A DNA stretch of 6,448 nucleotides from Alphaproteobacteria bacterium (GTDB taxonomy: Bacteria; Pseudomonadota; Alphaproteobacteria; Puniceispirillales; UBA1172). The notes below the pieces were generated by a model. It had not been told where the DNA came from and searched no databases. It was given only the letters and a program-made list of their open reading frames with translations. How positions within the stretch are numbered: the stretch's first letter is position 1; the number at the start of each line of letters is the position of its first letter. The stretch covers positions 605-7,052 of the forward strand of contig JAGWAQ010000099.1 in the NCBI GenBank assembly GCA_021296375.1, given 5' to 3'. The translations under genes were made by a program, and so were the position numbers. Shown here piece by piece: positions 1-5,523 of this stretch.

Positions 1-309
1 AATACAGGCGAGATCGGTGGGCCGTTTAAAATCGCGGAAATCTCTGGCCGGGGGGCGCGGCAGGGCTGGATAAGCCTGGCGTTGTTTGTTGCGGTGATTT
101 CGATCAACCTGGGGCTGGTTAATCTTCTGCCGGTGCCGTCGCTTGATGGCGGGCTTCTGATGTTCTTCGGGCTTGAAGCGCTGATGGGTAAGCCATTGAA
201 TCAAAAGGCTCAGGAAATGATCATGCGCGGCGGGATGGCGCTTTTGCTCAGCCTGATTGTGCTGGTTACGCTTTATGATATATCCAGTCAGTTTGTTGCC
301 GAATGTTAA
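1..309 (+). CDS. rseP: RseP/MmpA-type site-2 intramembrane zinc metalloprotease, C-terminal part (5' end outside window)
   Basis: Frame 1 is open from the first base to the TAA at 307-309 and gives the last 102 residues. RseP-family enzymes are inner-membrane site-2 proteases that cut transmembrane substrates such as anti-sigma factors and remnant signal peptides. The visible part has a GPFKIAEISG segment (residues 7-16), like the post-PDZ region of the family. A hydrophobic helix (about 24-43) leads into NLLPVPSLDGG, where Asp49 is the expected third zinc ligand of the LDG motif. A last transmembrane helix spans about 78-93. The HExxH helix and PDZ domains lie upstream of the window. The usual alphaproteobacterial neighbour, bamA, follows directly. 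Identification rests on the LDG motif, topology and context. Confidence 0.93.
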   Translation, partial: NTGEIGGPFKIAEISGRGARQGWISLALFVAVISINLGLVNLLPVPSLDGGLLMFFGLEALMGKPLNQKAQEMIMRGGMALLLSLIVLVTLYDISSQFVAEC

Positions 310-369
310 GCCTTTCCCGTGCCGCTTAAGGCGGCTATAGTAATCGGGAATTAACTATAGGTTTCGGTG
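310..369 (+). promoter_or_regulatory. rseP-bamA intergenic region with CTATAG inverted repeat and possible weak promoter
   Basis: This is the only sizeable gap in the window. Seen directly: a 5-bp GCCGC/GCGGC hairpin (321-325 with 331-335, loop TTAAG) with no T-run after it, so it is a poor terminator. A second inverted repeat, CTATAGT (335-341) with ACTATAG (354-360), encloses 12 nt and ends just before the bamA start. TATAGT (336-341) differs from the -10 consensus at one base, and TTTCCC sits 17 bp upstream as a poor -35. AGG at 359-361 is a plausible weak ribosome-binding site for ATG 370. No sigma-E-type promoter is evident. A regulatory role is inferred only. Confidence 0.3.
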
Positions 370-2640
370 ATGAAAAACGGGCTTTTTGTTCTTGGCGCAT
401 TTTTTTGCTTTGTGATGGTGTCCTTTGCGCAGGTGGCCACCGCGCAGACAAATGAAACGGTGATCAACCAGATCGAGGTCGTTGGCGCGCAGCGAATTGA
501 TCCTGAAACTATTTTGGCCTATACGCCGGTGTCGCCCGGGGACAGTGTTTCGGCATCTGACCTCAATAATGTGTTGACCAGCCTGTTTCAGACCGATCTT
601 TTCAATGACGTGGGGATCGAGCTGGATGGCGACCGCATGATCATCACCGTTGATGAAAACCCGATCATCAACCGCATCAATATCGAAGGCAATGATGTCA
701 TCCAGGATGAACAGTTGCTGGAATACCTCGGGATCAAGCCGCGGCGGGTCTTCACCCGTGAACTGGCGATTGAAGCCAAAGCGCTGCTGATCGAAGTCTA
801 TCGCCAGGCCGGCCGTTACGCCGCCACCATTGAGCCGAAAATCATTGAACTTCCCGACAAGCGCGTTGATCTCGTGTTTGAAGTTGATGAGGGGCCTTTG
901 GTGAAAATCTCCAAGATCAAATTCGTTGGCAATAATGAATTCAGCGATCGTGCCCTCAAGAATGTTATTCAGTCGCGGGAAACCAAATGGTATGTGCTGT
1001 TTACCCCCGATGACAAATATGACACCGGCCGTTTGAAACTGGATGTCCAGAAGCTCCGCCAGTTTTATTTGCAAAACGGGTACGCGGATATTGATATCAC
1101 CCGTTCGACGGGGGAATTGCTGCCTGACCGCAGTGGCTTTGTCATCACCTTCGTGCTGGAAGAAGGCGGGCGTTACAATATCGGCAGTGTTGAGATCAAC
1201 AGCGAAATTGAAGGCGTCGACACGTCTGAACTGATGGCGGCAAGCCAGCTTGAGATCGGCGATGAATACGACGTTCGTGAACTCGAGGAAACCCTTTCCC
1301 AGATCACCAATAAACTGGGTGAGCTGGGCTTTGCCTTTGTTGATGTTACCCCGGACATTGCGCTCAATGAGGACGAGCTGACCCTTGATGTGGCGATTAA
1401 TATTGGTTCGGCTGAACGCAACTATGTCGAAGCCATCAACATCAAAGGCAATGACCGCACCCTTGACCGCGTTATTCGCCGCAAGTTTGAATTGGTCGAA
1501 GGCGACAGCTTTAACCAGCTCCGCCTGACGCGTTCTGAAAGGAATGTCCGCAACCTTGGGTATTTCTCTGATGTTTCCGTGAAAATCCTGCCGGGGTCCA
1601 GCTCGGAGCAATCCGTCGTGGATGTCGAGGTGGATGAAACCACCACCGGCAGCTTCCAGATCGGCTTTGGCTATTCGACCTTCGAGCAAGGCTCATTGAC
1701 CGTCGGTATTCGTGAAAACAACTTCCTCGGGACCGGCCGTGGCGCTCGCGCCAACGTGTCCTTGTCGGATAAGACAACAAATTTCCGTGCTGGTTTCACC
1801 GAACCTTATCTGTTTGAGCGGAACCTGCTGGGCAGTGCCGACATCTTTATTCAGGAAGCCAAATATTCCGACGTCAAGGTCAAGCAGGAAGGTTTTGATT
1901 TCGGCATGGGCTTTAGCGCCTTTGGCAATTATCGTCATCGCCTTGGCTATATCATCGCGAATACGGAAACCAATACCATCAAGTCAACGGCAAGTTCCAT
2001 CAGTGGTGATGAAGGGGCGCTGGTGTTGTCGGAAGTCTCGTACTCGCTGACAAAAGACACCCGCGACAATCGCATTGATCCTCGTGAAGGTTACATGTGG
2101 CGCTTGACCGAAAGTGTCGCTGGTCTTGGCGGGGATATTCAGTACCTCAAGTCGCAAGCGCGTGGCCAGTATTTGCAGCCGTTCCTATACAAGCGGGTCG
2201 TCTTCAGTGTCGATGGTGAAATCGGCATGGTGGATGGGCTTGGTGAAAGCGTCACGCGATCATCACGTTTCATCCTTGGTGGGCAGAAGGTCCGCGGCTT
2301 TGGCCATGCCGGGATTGGCCCGCGTGACACCGGTGACAATTCGGCTGTCGGGGGGAATAAATACTACACCGCCAGCGCCAACATCACCTCGGACCTCGGT
2401 CTTGATAAAGACCTTGGCATGCGCTGGACAGTGTTCACCGACCACGGCGCGCTGTGGGATACCGATTACCCCAGCGGGGTGCGCGGGGCGCAGGACAAGG
2501 ATATCCGTTCTTCTGTAGGTTACGGCCTGTTGTGGGATACCGCCATCGGGCCAATGTCCTTCCTTTGGGCGCATCCTCTCGACAAGCAGGATTATGACAA
2601 AACCAAAGTCTTCCAGTTCAAGTTTGGTGGCCGGTTCTAG
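370..2640 (+). CDS. bamA: Outer membrane protein assembly factor BamA (Omp85 family)
   Basis: BamA is the core of the BAM complex, folding beta-barrel proteins into the outer membrane. From ATG 370 it has 756 residues. A signal peptide has a likely ATA|Q cleavage after residue 25. Five POTRA repeats follow at about 33-98, 99-176, 179-266, 269-346 and 350-423; the fifth carries the typical RNLGYF near its helix-strand turn. The Omp85 barrel runs from about 429 to the C-terminal Phe756. Family hallmarks are the ENNFLGTG strand, the DTRDNRIDPREG motif (563-574) and the loop-6 VRGF lock at 641-644. The ending KFGGRF is the classical aromatic BAM signal. A GTG at 367 in the same frame is a possible earlier start, but ATG 370 is better spaced from AGG at 359-361. 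Length is typical for alphaproteobacteria, slightly under the 810 of E. coli. Confidence 0.97.
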   Translation: MKNGLFVLGAFFCFVMVSFAQVATAQTNETVINQIEVVGAQRIDPETILAYTPVSPGDSVSASDLNNVLTSLFQTDLFNDVGIELDGDRMIITVDENPIINRINIEGNDVIQDEQLLEYLGIKPRRVFTRELAIEAKALLIEVYRQAGRYAATIEPKIIELPDKRVDLVFEVDEGPLVKISKIKFVGNNEFSDRALKNVIQSRETKWYVLFTPDDKYDTGRLKLDVQKLRQFYLQNGYADIDITRSTGELLPDRSGFVITFVLEEGGRYNIGSVEINSEIEGVDTSELMAASQLEIGDEYDVRELEETLSQITNKLGELGFAFVDVTPDIALNEDELTLDVAINIGSAERNYVEAINIKGNDRTLDRVIRRKFELVEGDSFNQLRLTRSERNVRNLGYFSDVSVKILPGSSSEQSVVDVEVDETTTGSFQIGFGYSTFEQGSLTVGIRENNFLGTGRGARANVSLSDKTTNFRAGFTEPYLFERNLLGSADIFIQEAKYSDVKVKQEGFDFGMGFSAFGNYRHRLGYIIANTETNTIKSTASSISGDEGALVLSEVSYSLTKDTRDNRIDPREGYMWRLTESVAGLGGDIQYLKSQARGQYLQPFLYKRVVFSVDGEIGMVDGLGESVTRSSRFILGGQKVRGFGHAGIGPRDTGDNSAVGGNKYYTASANITSDLGLDKDLGMRWTVFTDHGALWDTDYPSGVRGAQDKDIRSSVGYGLLWDTAIGPMSFLWAHPLDKQDYDKTKVFQFKFGGRF

Positions 2641-2641
2641 T

Positions 2642-3223
2642 ATGGGCATGCGCGCGCTCAATATCTTTCGTCGCCTCGCCCTTGTCATGGTGGTGTCGCT
2701 GACGTCATCAGCCTGGGCGCAGGACAGTCAAGACGCGTTGGCGTCATCTGATCTCGGGGTCATTGACATGCGGGGGATCATTCAGCAATCCAACGCCCTG
2801 GCGACGATCAGGGCCGCGCTGGATGAACAGAACCGGGCCTTTCAGGAAGATGTCTCAGCAGAGGAATTGCGCCTGCGCAAAGCCGAGCGTGAGTTGAACT
2901 CTCTTAAAGACGTGCTGGCGGCCGATGAGTTTCGCAAGCGGCTCGATGCCTTTGAAGGTGAGGTGGTGGCCATTCAACGGTCGATCCAGTCCCAGAAAAA
3001 CAGTTTTGATAAATCCATCCAGCAGGCGCAGACCCAGCTTGAACAGGAACTGCTCAAAATCGTTTCTGAAATCGCCCAGGAACGGCAGTTGTCGATGGTC
3101 TTTCAGCGGCAGAATGTCGTGATCTACAACAATGCCCTCGACATCACCAACGAAGCTCTTGATCGGTTGAATGAGCGGACAAAGAACATCACCGTCACCC
3201 GATTGCCGGATACTGCGCAATGA
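2642..3223 (+). CDS. skp: Periplasmic OmpH/Skp-family chaperone
   Basis: Skp-family proteins are trimeric periplasmic chaperones that hold unfolded outer-membrane proteins between the Sec translocon and BAM. ATG 2642 lies 1 nt after the bamA stop and gives 193 residues with a signal peptide (RR, hydrophobic core, likely AWA|Q cleavage after residue 26). The frame is open back to an ATG at 2594 inside bamA, but that start would put a polar serine-rich stretch before the signal peptide, so it is rejected; ATG 2648 remains possible. After cleavage come the first core strand (LGVIDMRGIIQQS, 38-50), a long charged coiled-coil arm (about 53-148) and the returning core segment with VFQRQNVVIYNN and DITNEALDRLN. 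These match the OmpH fold. The 3' end overlaps lpxD by 4 nt (ATGA), suggesting translational coupling. Confidence 0.93.
   Translation: MGMRALNIFRRLALVMVVSLTSSAWAQDSQDALASSDLGVIDMRGIIQQSNALATIRAALDEQNRAFQEDVSAEELRLRKAERELNSLKDVLAADEFRKRLDAFEGEVVAIQRSIQSQKNSFDKSIQQAQTQLEQELLKIVSEIAQERQLSMVFQRQNVVIYNNALDITNEALDRLNERTKNITVTRLPDTAQ
3182..3197 (+). repeat. 16-nt direct repeat, copy 1 (inside skp 3' end)
   Basis: The sequence AAGAACATCACCGTCA here is identical to 3460-3475. In skp it is read in phase as Lys-Asn-Ile-Thr-Val, near the C terminus. The 278-bp spacing between copies spans the skp/lpxD junction and the lpxD in-frame stop. Confidence 0.85.
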
Positions 3224-3444
3224 TCGACCCACGTTTTTTCCCGGAAGCTGTTGCGCTTTCTGTCAAAACCATTGAAGACCTTGTTCGCGGCGAAAAGCAT
3301 CGCGGCAGTGCCAGCCTGATGGCGCGTATGGTGGCGACGCCCGAAACCGCTGAGCCGGGGTCAATTTGTTTTGCCCAAACCGAAGCGGCGGCACAAGCGG
3401 TGGCGGATGAAAAGGGCGTTATTTGCCTTGCCGCGCCGCAATGA
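3220..3444 (+). CDS. LpxD N-terminal domain fragment, upstream of the in-frame stop
   Basis: If the TGA is read as a stop, this is the translated product: 74 residues covering most of the LpxD N-terminal uridine-binding domain and nothing of the acyltransferase helix. The segment GSICFAQTEAAA (47-58) aligns with the family's FxxNxxY nucleotide-binding motif but has Thr54 and Ala57 in place of Asn and Tyr. Alone it would not be an acyltransferase. It is kept as a separate entry because an automatic annotation may list it as a hypothetical protein. Confidence 0.5.
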   Translation: MIDPRFFPEAVALSVKTIEDLVRGEKHRGSASLMARMVATPETAEPGSICFAQTEAAAQAVADEKGVICLAAPQ

Positions 3445-3459
3445 GCTGATCATCTGGGC

Positions 3460-3475
3460 AAGAACATCACCGTCA
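3460..3475 (+). repeat. 16-nt direct repeat, copy 2 (inside lpxD, just after the in-frame stop)
   Basis: This is identical to 3182-3197 at the end of skp. In the lpxD frame it again encodes Lys-Asn-Ile-Thr-Val, 15 nt downstream of the TGA. It is in phase in both genes although the two genes use different frames. Confidence 0.85.
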
Positions 3476-3510
3476 TTTTAACCCCGCAACCGAAATCAGC
3501 CTTCGGTCAG

Positions 3511-4242
3511 GTGCTGGCGGCGATGTACCCGCCGGTTGAAGTTGAGCCGGGGATTGCCGATACCGCCGTGATTGCGCATGACGCCAGGGTGGCGGATAGC
3601 GCCCGCATCGAGGGCGGCGCGTCGATTGGTGCCGGGGCTGAAATTGGCGACGGGGCATGGATCAAAGCCAATGTTGCGATCGGGGACGGCTGCGTGATCG
3701 GGGCCGGGACGATGGTCGAGGAGAACGCGGCGTTATCCCATGCCATGATCGGGAAGAATTGCCAGATTGGCCCCGGGGTCAGGATTGGCTTTATCGGTTT
3801 TGGAGTTGGCCGCGACGGCGGCGGCAATGCCCTTGTGCGGCATCTCGGGCGGGTTTTGATTGGCGACGCCTGCACCATTGGCGCGAACACCACCATCGAC
3901 CGCGGGTTTCTTGAAGACACGGTGATCGGGGCGCATGTGATGATCGATAACCTTGTCCAAATCGCCCATAACTGCACCATTGGTGATGGCAATGTCATCT
4001 GTGGGCAGGTCGGGATTGCTGGATCAACGGTGATCGGGGATAATAATATTTTCGGGGCGCAATCCGGCGTGGCGGACCACATCACCATCGGGTCTGGCAA
4101 TGTTTTTGCGGCGCGGGCCGGTGTCACCAAATCGACGGGGGATGGTCAGGTGATGGCCGGGTTCCCGGCGGTTCCGGCGCAGGATTTCCGCCGTCAGGTG
4201 GCGTCACTTCGACGCCTGGCGACCCCCAGGAAGACCACCTAA
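3511..4242 (+). CDS. lpxD: LpxD C-terminal acyltransferase fragment (possible reinitiated product)
   Basis: After the TGA the same frame stays open. The first usable starts are GTG 3511 and ATG 3523, giving 243 or 239 residues. This piece holds the complete hexapeptide beta-helix with both active-site histidines and the C-terminal helix (QVASLRRLAT), but lacks the uridine-binding domain. No good Shine-Dalgarno sequence precedes GTG 3511, although GGCGG lies close before ATG 3523. A 6-bp hairpin (ACCGAA 3489-3494 with TTCGGT 3502-3507) sits immediately upstream. It would be made only if ribosomes reinitiate after the upstream stop. The start is therefore uncertain. Confidence 0.5.
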   Translation: MLAAMYPPVEVEPGIADTAVIAHDARVADSARIEGGASIGAGAEIGDGAWIKANVAIGDGCVIGAGTMVEENAALSHAMIGKNCQIGPGVRIGFIGFGVGRDGGGNALVRHLGRVLIGDACTIGANTTIDRGFLEDTVIGAHVMIDNLVQIAHNCTIGDGNVICGQVGIAGSTVIGDNNIFGAQSGVADHITIGSGNVFAARAGVTKSTGDGQVMAGFPAVPAQDFRRQVASLRRLATPRKTT

Positions 4243-4251
4243 CCCAATTCA

Positions 4252-4260
4252 CGAAAGGGG
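4252..4260 (+). promoter_or_regulatory. Strong ribosome-binding site for fabZ
   Basis: CGAAAGGGG ends 7 nt before ATG 4268 and is the best Shine-Dalgarno sequence in the cluster. The other internal genes rely mainly on stop/start overlaps. It fixes the fabZ start and should allow fabZ to be translated independently of lpxD. Confidence 0.65.
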
Positions 4261-4267
4261 CACGTTT

Positions 4268-4726
4268 ATGTCTGAACAAGAGGTCATTCTCAATCATCCC
4301 GAGATTCTGGAGCTGATTCCGCATCGCCCGCCATTTCTGCTGATTGATCAGGTCAAGGATATCGTCCCCAATGAAAGCGCTTGCGGGGTGAAAGCCATCA
4401 CCAGCACGGAGCCGCATCTGGGGGGGCATTTCCCGGGGCATCCGATCATGCCGGGGGTGCTGATTGTTGAGGCCATGGCGCAGACCGCCGGGGTGCTGAT
4501 TTCCTACAGCAACCGTGAGCAGAATGAAGGCATGCATGTCTATTTCACCACCATTGATCAGGTCAAGTTCCGCGCCCCTGCGCGCCCTGGTGATGTCATG
4601 CTGCTGAACGTCAAGCTGATTGCCGGCAAACGCAGCCTGTATAAATTTGAAGGCGAGGCAACCATCAACGGTAAGGTTGCGGTGTCTGGCCAGTTTTCTG
4701 CAATGGTCGTGGAGCCCGGTCGATAA
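4268..4726 (+). CDS. fabZ: 3-hydroxyacyl-[acyl-carrier-protein] dehydratase FabZ
   Basis: FabZ dehydrates (3R)-hydroxyacyl-ACP to trans-2-enoyl-ACP in fatty-acid elongation, in the cytoplasm. It draws on the same hydroxyacyl-ACP pool as LpxA and LpxD, which explains its position between them. The product is 152 residues, normal for this hotdog-fold family. It has the N-terminal LIPHRPPFLLIDQV segment (16-29). Active-site His54 lies in GGHFPGHP and Glu68 in VLIVEAMAQ, the same numbering as E. coli FabZ. The substrate-lining FRAPARPGD stretch is at 101-109. ATG 4268 is supported by the AAAGGGG 7 nt upstream. The TAA stop overlaps the lpxA start by one base (TAATG). All key residues are present, so it looks functional. 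Confidence 0.97.
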   Translation: MSEQEVILNHPEILELIPHRPPFLLIDQVKDIVPNESACGVKAITSTEPHLGGHFPGHPIMPGVLIVEAMAQTAGVLISYSNREQNEGMHVYFTTIDQVKFRAPARPGDVMLLNVKLIAGKRSLYKFEGEATINGKVAVSGQFSAMVVEPGR

Positions 4727-5523
4727 TGTCATCATCAATTCATCCCACCGCTATTATCGAAGATGGCGCGTCTATTGGCGACAATGTTGCCATTGGCCCT
4801 TATTCCTATATCGGGGCGAATGTCACCATCGGCGCAGGCTGCACCTTGCATAGCCATGTCGTGGTTGATGGCCATACGACCCTGGGGGAAGGCAATGAAA
4901 TCTTCCCTTTTGCGGTCATTGGCAAAGCCCCGCAACACATGTTGTATGAAGGCGAAGCCAGCACATTGGTGATCGGCAACAACAACCTGTTCCGCGAGAA
5001 CACCACCATTCACCCCGGCACCAAAGTCGGCGCCATGACGACCATCATCGGTGACGGCAATATGTTTTTTGTCGGCTGTCATGTCGCCCATGATTGCGTC
5101 ATTGGCAATAACGTCATCATGACCAATGATGTGCTGATCGGGGGGCATGTGGTGGTTGATGATTACGCCTATCTCGGCGGGTCTTGCGCCATCAAGCAAT
5201 ACATCCGCATCGGTCCCCATGCCATGATCAGCGGTCTGGCGGGGGTGACGGCTGATGTGATTCCCTTTGGCAATGTCTTTGGCAACCGTGCTGAACTGGT
5301 GGGGCTGAACCTGATCGGGCTTAAGCGTCGCGGGTTTTCCAAAGACAGCATCACCACCATCCGCCGCGCCTACCGCATGCTGTTTGCCATGGAAGGGACG
5401 TTCAATGAACGCCTTGAGGAAGTCGAACGGCTGTATTCCGACAATGAGCTGGTGGCGCAAATCCTGCAATTCATCAAGGATGGTGGCGATAATCCCCTTT
5501 GCCATCCGGCGAAAACCGGCTGA
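4726..5523 (+). CDS. lpxA: Acyl-ACP:UDP-N-acetylglucosamine O-acyltransferase LpxA
   Basis: LpxA starts lipid A synthesis by moving a 3-hydroxyacyl chain from ACP to the 3-position of UDP-GlcNAc. The protein has 265 residues (E. coli 262). A hexapeptide left-handed beta-helix runs from about residue 4 to 185, then a helical C-terminal domain opens with GLNLIGLKRRGFS. Catalytic His122 in GCHVAHD matches E. coli His125, with His96, His119 and His141 matching His99, His122 and His144, and Arg201/Arg202 matching Arg204/Arg205. Gly170 occupies the Gly173 hydrocarbon-ruler position, which in E. coli permits a C14 chain. Two substitutions stand out: His71 for Asp74 and Lys157 for His160. GGAG at 4711-4714 is a reasonable ribosome-binding site, and the gene is coupled to fabZ (TAATG) and lpxI (TGATG). 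Confidence 0.97.
   Translation: MSSSIHPTAIIEDGASIGDNVAIGPYSYIGANVTIGAGCTLHSHVVVDGHTTLGEGNEIFPFAVIGKAPQHMLYEGEASTLVIGNNNLFRENTTIHPGTKVGAMTTIIGDGNMFFVGCHVAHDCVIGNNVIMTNDVLIGGHVVVDDYAYLGGSCAIKQYIRIGPHAMISGLAGVTADVIPFGNVFGNRAELVGLNLIGLKRRGFSKDSITTIRRAYRMLFAMEGTFNERLEEVERLYSDNELVAQILQFIKDGGDNPLCHPAKTG

Larger units (their letters stand above)
3220..4242 (+). pseudogene. lpxD: lpxD, UDP-3-O-(3-hydroxyacyl)glucosamine N-acyltransferase, interrupted by in-frame TGA at 3442-3444
   Basis: LpxD adds the second 3-hydroxyacyl chain, from acyl-ACP, to the 2-amino group of UDP-3-O-acyl-glucosamine, the third Raetz-pathway step, in the cytoplasm. The frame from ATG 3220 (start MIDPRFF, overlapping the skp stop) to TAA 4240-4242 has 340 codons before the stop, matching the usual length of about 340, but codon 75 is TGA. 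The sequence on both sides stays in one frame and still reads as LpxD: the N-terminal uridine-binding domain, then PQPKSAFGQVLAAMYPP leading into the left-handed beta-helix. Hexapeptide repeats, TTIDRG, DNLVQIAHN and AQSGVADH are present. Catalytic-type His250 and the second active-site His287 are 37 residues apart, as are His239 and His276 in E. coli. There is no frameshift. It may be a true nonsense mutation, a sequence error, or readthrough; the window alone cannot decide. Confidence 0.85.

Noticed and set aside
321..335. Rho-independent terminator after rseP
   Set aside because: The stem is only 5 bp and is followed by CTATAG, not a T-run.
355..1689. 444-codon open frame on the minus strand opposite bamA
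   Set aside because: Its composition is a reflection of bamA codon usage, it resembles no known family, and bamA on the other strand is unmistakable.
2594..2641. Upstream ATG start for skp inside bamA
   Set aside because: It would add a polar serine-rich stretch ahead of a clear signal peptide. ATG 2642, 1 nt after the bamA stop, fits better.
3442..3490. Selenocysteine insertion at the lpxD UGA
   Set aside because: Only a 4-bp stem (ATGA/TCAT, 3441-3453) is visible close to the codon. The better hairpin starts about 44 nt downstream, too far for a typical bacterial SECIS, and no selenocysteine LpxD is known to me.
3781..3812. LpxD loop GFIGFGV instead of GADGFGY as a sign of damage
   Set aside because: This loop varies in alphaproteobacterial LpxD as I recall it (for example QAGFGF), and the GFG core is retained.
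5499..5522. TTG start for lpxI inside lpxA
   Set aside because: The extension adds residues before the conserved LpxI N terminus, and ATG 5523 overlaps the lpxA stop as at neighbouring junctions.
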